Positions 1 to 7,513 of a stretch of DNA of 64,000 bases are shown piece after piece. Location of the stretch: assembly GCA_049647265.1 (NCBI GenBank), contig JBARXJ010000061.1, forward strand, positions 104,735 through 168,734. The letters run 5' to 3'. Position 1 is the stretch's first letter. The number at the start of each line of letters is the position of its first letter. The notes under the pieces were generated by a model. The model ran no database searches. It had not been told where the DNA came from and saw nothing but the letters and a program-made list of their open reading frames with translations. Made by a program: the position numbers and the translations under genes. Source of the stretch: JAAURB01 sp049647265 (GTDB lineage: Bacteria > Cyanobacteriota > Cyanobacteriia > Cyanobacteriales > Microcoleaceae).

Positions 1-1311
1 ATATAACGGTTCGAGATGTTGAGGACGACCCGCTTCTGGGTTACGGGCGAGAAAGTCTTCAATACGGCGATGTAATTCTTCGGCTTCTTCTGGAGTCACT
101 AAAGAAAATGTTTGTAATTCATGGACGGCAGCGTAACATTCATCCATGGCTAAGTCACAACCCCGGCGACTAAAGATAAAGTAAATAGCCGGTAACATCT
201 GGCGGCGTTGCAACTGATGCATAGCGTAAAGGGTTTCTGGGACAAACAGAACTTTTATTAAACCCTGTTGATACAGATAAGCAATAAATTGTCGCCATAT
301 TGGGGCAAGATCGCCGTGATAAGTGGCAATACCGCGATACAGTGATTTTATCGATTTTTGTTGACGAAAGCGAGGATATTCTCGTAAGAAAGCATCGATC
401 TCTTCTGTGACGGCAGTGGCTTCTTTACGACTGAGAAGATTAACTGATTCTAACTTTAAGTCTGTGACAGCGCGATCGCAACCTCGACGACCGGAGATCA
501 GATAAATACTCGGTAATAAGTCTTGTTTTTCTAAGCTTTTCAACGCGCCTGCTAAACTGCGACCTTGTTGACCTTCGGTATAACGACGACGGGGGTTATA
601 TTTACCGTGATGGGTCTTTTTCGGTTTGAGTAAGCGGTTAATAGCTTTGCGGTCATCATCTAAGAGGGGAAACATTCCCTTTGTATTGCAAAAATGAAAT
701 AATAACGGTACAGGACGATGATCGGAGTCAATTAACTCAGTGGGGCCGTGAACATTCGATAACCAGTCGGTGAGTTGATCGCTATTGGCAACCGTTGCAG
801 AGAGGGCGACCAATTGAATAGAGGGAGGACAATAGATAATTGACTCTTCCCATACTGTACCCCGTTGGCGATCGTTCATGTAATGGCATTCATCTAAGAC
901 CACCACTTCTACCCCTTCTAAGGAGGTTCCCACTTCTCCAATAGGCGTGCCGTATAACATATTACGGAAAATTTCCGTCGTCATGATCAAAATAGGCGCA
1001 TCCCGGTTGATCGAAGAGTCTCCCGTCAGTAACCCCACTAATTCTGCCCCAAATTGGTCTCTGAAGTCCCGTAATTTTTGGTTTGACAGGGCTTTTAGCG
1101 GCGTGGTATAAAACACTCGTTTCCCTTGACTCAATGCCCGATGGATGGCATATTCACCAATTAAGGTCTTACCTGACCCTGTGGGGGCGCAGACAACTAC
1201 CGACTTTCCGGCATCCAACGCAGCGATCGCATTGAGTTGAAACCGATCTAGTTTAAAAGGGAAAATTGTGCTGAGATCCAGTGTGGGAGTAGGTTCAATT
1301 GAGTTGGACAC
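1..1311 (-). CDS. SKI2/Mtr4-like (DSHCT family) DEAD/DEAH-box RNA helicase, N-terminal part
   Basis: The gene runs off the left edge, so only its first 437 codons are visible. The start is GTG at 1311; no ATG precedes it in frame after the upstream stop. Seen: Walker A APTGSGKT (residues about 42-49), motif II as VVLDECHYMND (DECH box), motif III LSATVAN, then helicase domain 2 elements. This is the layout of the SKI2-like superfamily 2 helicases that carry a DSHCT domain at the C-terminus, which would lie outside the window. The family unwinds structured RNA during decay or processing in the cytoplasm. Odd: a helicase-2 segment is present twice, LLPSIYLISGRRGCD near residue 264 and MLPAIYFIFSRRGCD near residue 370, each followed by a similar helical stretch. 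It diverges from the M14-like gene at 1462. Family assignment is secure; the RNA target is unknown. Confidence 0.88.
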   Translation of the reverse strand, partial: MSNSIEPTPTLDLSTIFPFKLDRFQLNAIAALDAGKSVVVCAPTGSGKTLIGEYAIHRALSQGKRVFYTTPLKALSNQKLRDFRDQFGAELVGLLTGDSSINRDAPILIMTTEIFRNMLYGTPIGEVGTSLEGVEVVVLDECHYMNDRQRGTVWEESIIYCPPSIQLVALSATVANSDQLTDWLSNVHGPTELIDSDHRPVPLLFHFCNTKGMFPLLDDDRKAINRLLKPKKTHHGKYNPRRRYTEGQQGRSLAGALKSLEKQDLLPSIYLISGRRGCDRAVTDLKLESVNLLSRKEATAVTEEIDAFLREYPRFRQQKSIKSLYRGIATYHGDLAPIWRQFIAYLYQQGLIKVLFVPETLYAMHQLQRRQMLPAIYFIFSRRGCDLAMDECYAAVHELQTFSLVTPEEAEELHRRIEDFLARNPEAGRPQHLEPLY

Positions 1312-1461
1312 AAGTGTTATGGCCGTGAAGAATGGGTGAATATGCCACCTGAATCATTTTCAGGCGATACAATATTTTAACGAATCTTAGATGATAATTT
1401 TTGAGTATAGCAATTTCCAATCGTAAAATTTCTTTAATTTCTCGTTGTAAATTATACTTTT

Positions 1462-2595
1462 ATGATACCTAAAATTTCTTCTATTCCCCTGATACAGTTA
1501 GCTTCAGGCGATCATCTTGTTCTGCAAATCTATCAATTTATTGGCTTACAGCCGGGAAAAAAGGCTTATCTTCAATCTAATTTACACGGCGCTGAGATTA
1601 GTGGCAATGCCGTTATTCAGCAATTGATCGAATTTCTAGTCAGTTTAGATCCGTCTCAACTTACTGGAGAAATTTGCCTCGTCCCTGTTTGTAACCCCTT
1701 AAGTACTTCGATGCGATCGCATCATTTTTCTTCGGGTCGTTATAATATTTATGATGGCAAAGATTGGAATCGAATTTTTTGGGATTATGAAAAAACAGAT
1801 GCTGATATTACGAGTTTTGCTCAATCTCATCTGCATTTAAACCCGATAGAAATTCAACAAAAGTATCGTCAAAATATTATAGATAAATTTCATACTATTT
1901 TATCTGATATTCAATCTTCAAAAGGATTACCCTATTCGGAAGTGTATCGTTATCAATTACAATCTTTGTGTTTAGATGCGGACTATATTTTAGATTTACA
2001 TAGTTCTACTAATCAAGCGATTGATTATTTATATTGTTTTAAAGCTCGTCAAGAGAGTGCAAAAGCCTTTCTCTTAGAACGTGGAATTTTGATGAATGAT
2101 TATGATGGCGATGCGTTTGACGAAGCCTTTCTCAAGCCCTGGCTTGCCTTAGAAGATGCTTTAGCAGATGCCGGAAAACCCATACAATTTGATATTGAAT
2201 CCTGGACATTAGAACTCGGTTCTGGGATGATCATGAATCCGAATTCTGTTAAAAATGGCGTTCGCGGCATTAAAAACTATCTCTGCACAAAAGGAATGTT
2301 AAACCTGCCCAATTATCCCCTACCAGAAACAGAAGATTACGAGGTATTATTCACTCCCAAAAATCAACTAAAACGATATTATGCTCCCGTTGGCGGTATG
2401 ATTCAATCCCGCGTGGAATTAGGAAGCACTATTAAAAAAGGAGATAAAATTTATCAAATTCTCAGCTTTAATAAATTAGGAGAACTGCCCAAAATCATAG
2501 ATGTTTACGCAGAATCAGACGGATTTATTTTTGATATGTCCACTAATCATTCTGTGAATCAATATGATTATGTCCTAGGGGTGATGTTACAGTAA
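1462..2595 (+). CDS. Succinylglutamate desuccinylase/aspartoacylase-type zinc hydrolase
   Basis: A 377-residue protein of the AstE/AspA branch of M14-like zinc carboxypeptidases, which hydrolyse N-acyl or other amide bonds of small amino-acid derivatives. Seen: an early HGAE motif (His about 42, Glu about 45) matching the HxxE zinc ligands, and DLHSS around residue 180 supplying the third zinc ligand. The C-terminal third (AP.GGM...G..I..GD) resembles the beta-rich lid found in this family. There is no signal peptide, so it is probably cytoplasmic. It sits alone between the divergent helicase and a repeat-filled spacer. The natural substrate cannot be told from sequence; the family includes several enzymes without known substrates. 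Confidence 0.8.
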   Translation: MIPKISSIPLIQLASGDHLVLQIYQFIGLQPGKKAYLQSNLHGAEISGNAVIQQLIEFLVSLDPSQLTGEICLVPVCNPLSTSMRSHHFSSGRYNIYDGKDWNRIFWDYEKTDADITSFAQSHLHLNPIEIQQKYRQNIIDKFHTILSDIQSSKGLPYSEVYRYQLQSLCLDADYILDLHSSTNQAIDYLYCFKARQESAKAFLLERGILMNDYDGDAFDEAFLKPWLALEDALADAGKPIQFDIESWTLELGSGMIMNPNSVKNGVRGIKNYLCTKGMLNLPNYPLPETEDYEVLFTPKNQLKRYYAPVGGMIQSRVELGSTIKKGDKIYQILSFNKLGELPKIIDVYAESDGFIFDMSTNHSVNQYDYVLGVMLQ

Positions 2596-2619
2596 AACTC
2601 TTCGTTAAAATCTTACTAT

Positions 2620-2743
2620 CCTCTGACTCCTAACTCCTGACGGGCGTGACTCCTGGATACTGACTCGGTGACTCGGTGACTCCTGGATACTGACTCCTAA
2701 CTCCCCACTCCTGACTCGGTGACTCGGTGACTCCGGTATAAAT
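2620..2743. repeat. Degenerate short tandem repeats (GACTCCTAACTC / GACTCGGT units)
   Basis: About 120 bases made almost entirely of the units CTGACTCCT, CTGGATACTGACTC and GACTCGGT, several in direct tandem. The unit GACTCGGTGACTCGGT returns in reverse complement near 48720, inside the end of an acetyltransferase gene. This is the type of short tandem repeat common in filamentous cyanobacteria. It lies between the convergently unrelated hydrolase and flavin reductase genes and contains no ORF. Confidence 0.85.
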
Positions 2744-2784
2744 GTTAAAGTAAATTTCGTATATATTTTAGCAGAGGTCTAGTC

Positions 2785-3267
2785 ATGGCATTAGATGAAC
2801 AAGCCAAAAAAACAATTTTAAGAAAAATTCCCCATGCCCTCTATGTTTGCGGGGTTAAAGACGGAGAAGATGTCAACGGCTTTACTGCCAGTTGGGTGAT
2901 GCAAGCCTCCTTTCAACCCCCGTTAGTGGTAAATTGTGTTAAAAATGATTCTAAATCCCATGAGATGATTGCCACCAGTGGCGTATTCTCTTTAAGTTTC
3001 CTAGAACAGGGTCAAAAAGAGATGGCGCAAAAGTTCTTTAAACCACAACGTCGCGTCGGTAATAAGTTTGAAGATGTCGAATTTTACGAAGGAGAAACAG
3101 GTTGCCCGATTATCTCAGATTCCCTGGGTTATGTCGAGTGTAAAGTCGTCGGTAGTGTTGAACAAGGAGACCATACCGTCTACGTCGGAGAAGTGATAGC
3201 CGCAGGTGTCCATCGAGAAGGAGAAATTCTTGATTTAGCCAGTACGGGTTGGAATTACGGCGGATAA
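2785..3267 (+). CDS. Flavin reductase-like domain protein (FMN-binding)
   Basis: A 160-residue, single-domain member of the flavin reductase-like family, the FMN-binding split-barrel fold also found at the C-terminus of cyanobacterial flavodiiron proteins. Seen: the family pattern of an N-terminal Y.CGV.DG...NGFTASW segment, PP.VV.CV for the second strand, the S.FL.. helix and the D..G..EC.V...E.GDH..YVGEV core, where the H of GDH is highly conserved. These proteins reduce free flavin or pass electrons from NAD(P)H. No partner oxygenase or flavodiiron gene is adjacent, so its electron acceptor is open. The start ATG at 2785 follows an AGAGG sequence at good spacing. Confidence 0.85.
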   Translation: MALDEQAKKTILRKIPHALYVCGVKDGEDVNGFTASWVMQASFQPPLVVNCVKNDSKSHEMIATSGVFSLSFLEQGQKEMAQKFFKPQRRVGNKFEDVEFYEGETGCPIISDSLGYVECKVVGSVEQGDHTVYVGEVIAAGVHREGEILDLASTGWNYGG

Positions 3268-3356
3268 TTTAACCTGGGATGGGGCAGAAGTTACCACTCT
3301 GGCATCCCCATCTGTTATCCTACTCAAAATAGTCACTTCTGTTACCCATTGAGACA

Positions 3357-3704
3357 ATGCCGTTAATTAAGGTTCAAACCTCTGTTTCTCAACCCGAACA
3401 ATCTATGGCAGAAGCCTTACTCAAAGATTTATCTGCGGCTTTAGCCCAACAGTTAGGCAAGCCAGAATCCTACGTTATGACTGCATTAGAGGCAAATGTA
3501 CCGATGACATTCGCAGGCACTACTGACCCAGTCTGTTATATGGAAATCAAAAGTATTGGCTTACCCAGCAGCAAAACACAAACCTTGAGTCAAGAATTTT
3601 GTCAAAAAATTAACCAATCATTGAATATTCCCACTGACCGTATTTACATTGAATTTGCTGATGCCCCCCGAAATATGTGGGGTTGGAATGGAAAAACATT
3701 TTAG
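3357..3704 (+). CDS. MIF/tautomerase superfamily protein
   Basis: A 115-residue protein of the macrophage migration inhibitory factor branch of the tautomerase superfamily. Seen: it begins Met-Pro, so removal of Met leaves the catalytic N-terminal proline; the body keeps the beta-alpha-beta duplication and ends with IYIEFADAPRNMWGWNGKTF, very close to the C-terminus of MIF-type tautomerases. Family enzymes tautomerise phenylpyruvate-like compounds in vitro and act as trimers. Cyanobacterial members are common and without a firm physiological role. The start at 3357 is fixed by the need for proline at position 2. It lies 89 bases after the flavin reductase and could share its transcript. Confidence 0.9.
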   Translation: MPLIKVQTSVSQPEQSMAEALLKDLSAALAQQLGKPESYVMTALEANVPMTFAGTTDPVCYMEIKSIGLPSSKTQTLSQEFCQKINQSLNIPTDRIYIEFADAPRNMWGWNGKTF

Positions 3705-3833
3705 TTAATGTTCCTTAAGGTTACCTGATGGCGTTTCCTGATGCCTTTGTCACCTCTCCAACTTCCACAAACAACCGGAAAAGATGAGAAAATGGGGATG
3801 CCAGAGTATTTATATCGATTCAGTTAATATCCC

Positions 3834-4667
3834 GTGTTTATCCGTTTGAAAACCATCCCAACTTGGGCAGCACTTTCCCTCATGGGTAATGGACTGTTAC
3901 TCTTGTGGGTTGTTCTGCTGAACATACAGGGACAAACTTTATCTCATTATCCTCAAACTAATCCCGCTGCGGTATTAGCGTCAGAATCTCGTGAACTAAT
4001 TCCGCCAGACTATCAGCCAAGTCATCGCTTAGGGCCAAAGCATCGCTGGACTTATCGACAGTGGGTGATTCAGTTACAACGGGAAGCCCAAGCCGCCGCA
4101 GAACAACGTCCCCAGCATTTAACTGTCTTGGCGGGGGATTCTCTCAGTTTATGGTTTCCGCCGCAACTCTTGCCCGGTGGCCGAACATGGCTAAATCAAG
4201 GGATTTCTGGGGAAACATCATCCGGTTTACTGAAGCGTTTAAACCTACTGGATGTGACTCAACCCGAAACGGTTTTTGTCATGATTGGGATTAATGACCT
4301 ATTGCGAGGAATTGATAACGAAACGTTACTCGAGAATTCGCGGGCAATTATTCAAGATTTACGCTGGGCCCATCCCAACGCCCAAATTGTCCTCCAGTCG
4401 ATTTTACCCCATAGTGATGAGAAAGCCACCTGGGAAGGACGCGATCGCTTAACGAATATTCCTAATCGCCGCATTCGTTATCTTAACCGAGAGTTACAAA
4501 CTATTGCCGCAGCAGAAGGGGCATTTTTCCTTGATTTACATCCTTTATTTACAGATGAAAAAGGCCAGCTACGACCGGAACTTAGTACAGATGGTTTACA
4601 TCTCAATCAAAATGGTTATTTAGTTTGGAGTTCAGGCTTACAATTATTTAGTCAAATGCAACTTTAA
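3834..4667 (+). CDS. SGNH/GDSL-type hydrolase, membrane-anchored or secreted
   Basis: A 277-residue lipase/esterase-like protein with a GTG start at 3834. Seen: an N-terminal hydrophobic stretch (about residues 10-30) that fits a signal anchor; block I VLAGDSLSLW with the nucleophile Ser near 103; block II Gly in GISGETSSG; block III VMIGINDLL with the GxND Asn; block V DGLHLNQNGY, giving Asp about 253 and His about 256. All four SGNH residues are present, so it should be active. The family removes acyl or acetyl groups from lipids, polysaccharides and peptidoglycan. With a sulfotransferase next door and polysaccharide genes elsewhere in the window, an envelope glycan esterase is possible but unproven. 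Confidence 0.85.
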   Translation: MFIRLKTIPTWAALSLMGNGLLLLWVVLLNIQGQTLSHYPQTNPAAVLASESRELIPPDYQPSHRLGPKHRWTYRQWVIQLQREAQAAAEQRPQHLTVLAGDSLSLWFPPQLLPGGRTWLNQGISGETSSGLLKRLNLLDVTQPETVFVMIGINDLLRGIDNETLLENSRAIIQDLRWAHPNAQIVLQSILPHSDEKATWEGRDRLTNIPNRRIRYLNRELQTIAAAEGAFFLDLHPLFTDEKGQLRPELSTDGLHLNQNGYLVWSSGLQLFSQMQL

Positions 4668-4686
4668 GGATTAGTTATTTGTTCTT

Positions 4687-4728
4687 TGTTGTTAGTGATA
4701 ATCTCTATTGCCTATTTCCTATTCTCTT
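4687..4728. repeat. Dispersed repeat, copy A (shared with 17722-17771)
   Basis: The stretch starting GTTGTTAGTGATAATCTC and running into CTATTGCC...CTATTC matches a segment at 17722-17771 (GTTGTTAGTGATGATCTC, then CTATTGC and TGTTCCCCGTTCC). Both copies sit just after a gene, so this is an intergenic dispersed repeat rather than coding sequence. Confidence 0.55.
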
Positions 4729-4733
4729 ATAAT

Positions 4734-5549
4734 TCAAGAAAACATCAGATTTTTTGAACCAAAAATGTCAGAATAAAGAGCAATATCCTGTTGATAACAG
4801 TCTTGAACAATTTCAATTAATTCTTCATTATAAAGTAATTTTGGAGCCGGACATTTACCTGAACGTTTCAGCAGAAATAGATTATCCGGAGATAGATTAG
4901 CATAAGATTTTCCTTCAGATAAAGTATCCTCAACAAATTTTAATTGACTAGAACCATGTTTTGTTAAATCTCGGGCATCTACTACAGACAATTCTATTTT
5001 TTCTTGTAACGTCTTAACAGCTTTGCCAAACTCTTCTAAACAAAAATAGTCATCGTATTCTTCATAGACTAAAAAATCGATTTGCGGTTGCCAATGAATA
5101 TTACCTTTTTTAATAGCTGCTTTTTTCATTAACTTGATAAACACTTCAAACGAAACTTTACTTAAGTCTAAACTATGATTCGTTAAGTTTTGAAGTATCC
5201 AAGAATCCAAAGAACGATCTACAATTTTATCTAAATAACAACTCGCTAAACGGCTGTAAGGACAACGTAAAATAACAAAGGTATAATCTGCTGTAATTAA
5301 ACTGGCTAAATCGGCACTAAAAGTATCGTTGTTTTGATGAATCCAATTAAAATCTGCTTTATCTTTTATACATTGATTTTCTAATGCTAAAGATAACCGC
5401 ATCGTAGAACAAGCATTTTTAGGAATAAAACTATAAATCGCATTGGAACGATAAATCCGTAATGCGTGCTTCATCGCCAACTGATGTTTGGAATTCTTTT
5501 TTAGTAAATTACCATAGGTTTCTGCACCATAACGTAGAAGTCTATTCAT
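4734..5549 (-). CDS. Sulfotransferase family 2-like protein
   Basis: The product is about 271 residues from ATG at 5549; a TTG at 5591 would add 14 residues, but neither has a clear ribosome binding site. Seen: SFIPKNACSTMRLSL, the 5'-phosphosulfate loop that binds PAPS in Golgi-type carbohydrate sulfotransferases, and FVILRCPYSRLASCYLDK, the 3'-phosphate site with its conserved Arg and Ser. Such enzymes move sulfate from PAPS to a sugar hydroxyl. It is a lone gene some 22 kb from the cluster of sulfotransferases at 29-32 kb, with which it shares only the two PAPS motifs. The acceptor is unknown. Confidence 0.8.
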   Translation of the reverse strand: MNRLLRYGAETYGNLLKKNSKHQLAMKHALRIYRSNAIYSFIPKNACSTMRLSLALENQCIKDKADFNWIHQNNDTFSADLASLITADYTFVILRCPYSRLASCYLDKIVDRSLDSWILQNLTNHSLDLSKVSFEVFIKLMKKAAIKKGNIHWQPQIDFLVYEEYDDYFCLEEFGKAVKTLQEKIELSVVDARDLTKHGSSQLKFVEDTLSEGKSYANLSPDNLFLLKRSGKCPAPKLLYNEELIEIVQDCYQQDIALYSDIFGSKNLMFS

Positions 5550-5798
5550 AATACAAGGAAGAGAGTGAAGTTTGAAGATGCAACTTATCAAAATTAAAGA
5601 TGTTAAAGAATAACGCCTCTACTTTGATCAATCTTTATTAAACCATTTGTTGTGATGGGCTGAAAGATTGCTTCAAACAGATTATATTGTCATCAGTCTT
5701 TATCAACTGGCGATATGTCTGACGACAAACTTATTGAGCGCTGACCTTTTCGCTGACTATTTTTAACTCTATAATCATAAACAGTATTGATCGCCGCC

Positions 5799-6725
5799 TC
5801 AATCAATCTTTGCTCCCTGACTATCAATAGCTAAAGGCTGAACATTGGCTTCAACCCCAAGTTGTTTCCAGGCTGTTGTCATGGCAGCGGCAACTGTTGT
5901 AGCATTTTCTGTATCCGTCAACGCCAGTAATGTTGGCCCCGCACCACTAATCACCAGTCCCATCGCCCCGGCTGCAATAGCGGCCGTTTGAACGGCTTCA
6001 TAGCCCCGAATGAGACCATAGCGGTAAGGTTGATGAATACGGTCTGCTAAAGCCACCTGTAGCCACTGAGGCTGTGCTGTTGCTAAACCCCGCACCAATA
6101 AGCCAAAATGAGCTGTATTGAAAATTGCATCCGCTTTGCTGTATTCTGTGGGTAAGACTCGGCGGGCTTCTGCGGTCGATAGTTCAAAGTTGGGAATGGC
6201 TACGACTGGGATAATATCCGGATGCCAGGGAATATCACAAATTTCCCAGCGGTTATCCTCAGCAACCGAAAGTTGACAATTTCCCAACAAAGCTGGCACT
6301 ACATTATCTGGATGTCCTTCAATGGCGATCGCCAGTTCTGTGACTTCTGCTAAACTAAGCGAATTACCCGAGAGTGCATTTGCCCCCAGTAAACCGCCCA
6401 CAATGGCAGTAGCTGAACTTCCCAAACCTCTGGCTAAGGGAACACCTAACTCAATCTGCATTTTAACCGGTGGCGGCGTTTGATCTAAATGTTGATACAG
6501 TTTAGTGAAAGCTTGATAGGCTAAATTATCTGAATTAGTGCTAACTCGATCTGCTTCTACTCCAGTTACGCTAATCTCAACGGTTGAAGAATTCGGTTGA
6601 GAAGACGTAGGCAGCAGAGAAAAAGTAATACGATTATACAACGTTAAGGCAGCACCGATACAATCAAATCCTGGCCCTATATTTGCTGTCGTTGCGGGTA
6701 CAGTTACTGTTACAGAATTAGACAT
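5799..6725 (-). CDS. thrB: Homoserine kinase
   Basis: A GHMP-family kinase that phosphorylates L-homoserine with ATP in threonine synthesis, in the cytoplasm. Seen: N-terminal VTVPATTANIGPGFDCIG, the GHMP ATP-binding loop ARGLGSSATAIVGG and the C-terminal ISGAGPTLLAL motif, in the order expected for ThrB. The start at 6725 (MSNSVTV) gives 308 residues, a normal length; the longer reading from 6764 adds 13 residues (MMQQLVAIANTQK) that do not resemble the family. It is not in an operon with thrC or hom here, as is usual in cyanobacteria. Confidence 0.95.
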   Translation of the reverse strand: MSNSVTVTVPATTANIGPGFDCIGAALTLYNRITFSLLPTSSQPNSSTVEISVTGVEADRVSTNSDNLAYQAFTKLYQHLDQTPPPVKMQIELGVPLARGLGSSATAIVGGLLGANALSGNSLSLAEVTELAIAIEGHPDNVVPALLGNCQLSVAEDNRWEICDIPWHPDIIPVVAIPNFELSTAEARRVLPTEYSKADAIFNTAHFGLLVRGLATAQPQWLQVALADRIHQPYRYGLIRGYEAVQTAAIAAGAMGLVISGAGPTLLALTDTENATTVAAAMTTAWKQLGVEANVQPLAIDSQGAKID

Positions 6726-6789
6726 CTTTTGCGTATTTGCGATCGCCACTAACTGCTGCATCATACCAGATTCAAACAGAATTTAAAGT

Positions 6790-6870
6790 ATACCTCACCC
6801 CAACCCCTCTCACCTCTCCCTGCCCTCTCGACCTCACCCCAACCCCTCTCCTAGTAGGAGAGGGGCAAAA
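6790..6870. repeat. CCTCACCCCAACCCCTCTC direct repeat with adjoining hairpin
   Basis: The unit CCTCACCCCAACCCCTCTC occurs at about 6793 and again at about 6831. The second copy runs into a perfect hairpin at 6843-6865 (stem CCCCTCTCCT / AGGAGAGGGG, loop AGT). A run of A follows on the plus strand, so it is not a plus-strand terminator, and on the minus strand the T run precedes the stem. It is best read as a dispersed intergenic repeat. Confidence 0.75.
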
Positions 6871-6964
6871 AAATCCCTAATTTATAGCAATATTCAATCG
6901 TATCCGAAATTGAATTCATATAATGGGAAGTACAAATTATTATCCTTAATAGCCACCTGAATTA

Positions 6965-7387
6965 ATGGAACCCATAACTGCTACTGCTATTATTACCCTT
7001 CTCTCTAGTAAATTTATTGAAAAAGCCACTGATAAGCTGTCAGAAGGGGGAGTACAAAAACTCAACGATCTGCGTCAACTGATATGGCAGAAAGTACGAG
7101 GACAAGCAAAAGTCGAAAACGCCCTGAAACAAGTTGAACAAGGTTCAGAGTCAGAGTCAGATGTTCAGCCTGTAGCTGCATTTCTCGAAACCGCAATGAC
7201 GCGAGATCCCCAATTTGCCCAACAGGTTCAAACCCTTGCCCAGGAAATTAACCAAGAAATTAATATTGATATGCCTAATGCTAAAGGTGTTCAGAATGTC
7301 TTCGGTGGTGAAGCTTATCAGTCTATTGATAATAAAGGGGTAAATGTTCAAGGTGGGAGTGGTAATACCTTTAATATTAATTATTGA
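6965..7387 (+). CDS. Small N-terminal module of a STAND protein, ended by TGA in frame with the NB-ARC gene
   Basis: A 140-residue product with no family I can name. Seen: a hydrophobic N-terminus (ITATAIITLLSSKFIEKA), an amphipathic helical middle rich in Gln and Glu, and a polar C-terminus GGSGNTFNINY. Cyanobacterial STAND proteins often carry a small leading segment of this kind ahead of the NB-ARC domain. It is in the same reading frame as the NB-ARC gene that follows: only the TGA at 7385-7387 separates them, and no start codon appears in frame until TTG at 7514. The two probably descend from one protein of about 1,023 residues. Whether it is now a separate subunit, a truncated gene or is joined by read-through is open. 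Confidence 0.6.
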   Translation: MEPITATAIITLLSSKFIEKATDKLSEGGVQKLNDLRQLIWQKVRGQAKVENALKQVEQGSESESDVQPVAAFLETAMTRDPQFAQQVQTLAQEINQEINIDMPNAKGVQNVFGGEAYQSIDNKGVNVQGGSGNTFNINY

Positions 7388-7513
7388 CTCAACTCGTCCG
7401 AAGAGGATCGGATAAAGTTAACTCCCCCTTATGAAAACTTAGGGATACGCGGTATTGCTGAACGCGATAAATTTGTCGGACGCGATCGCACACTCATAGA
7501 TCTTCATCAATTA

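Noticed and set aside
6843..6865. Strong hairpin that could be taken for a terminator
   Set aside because: The run that follows on the plus strand is of A, not T, and on the minus strand the T run precedes the stem, so it is a repeat rather than a terminator.
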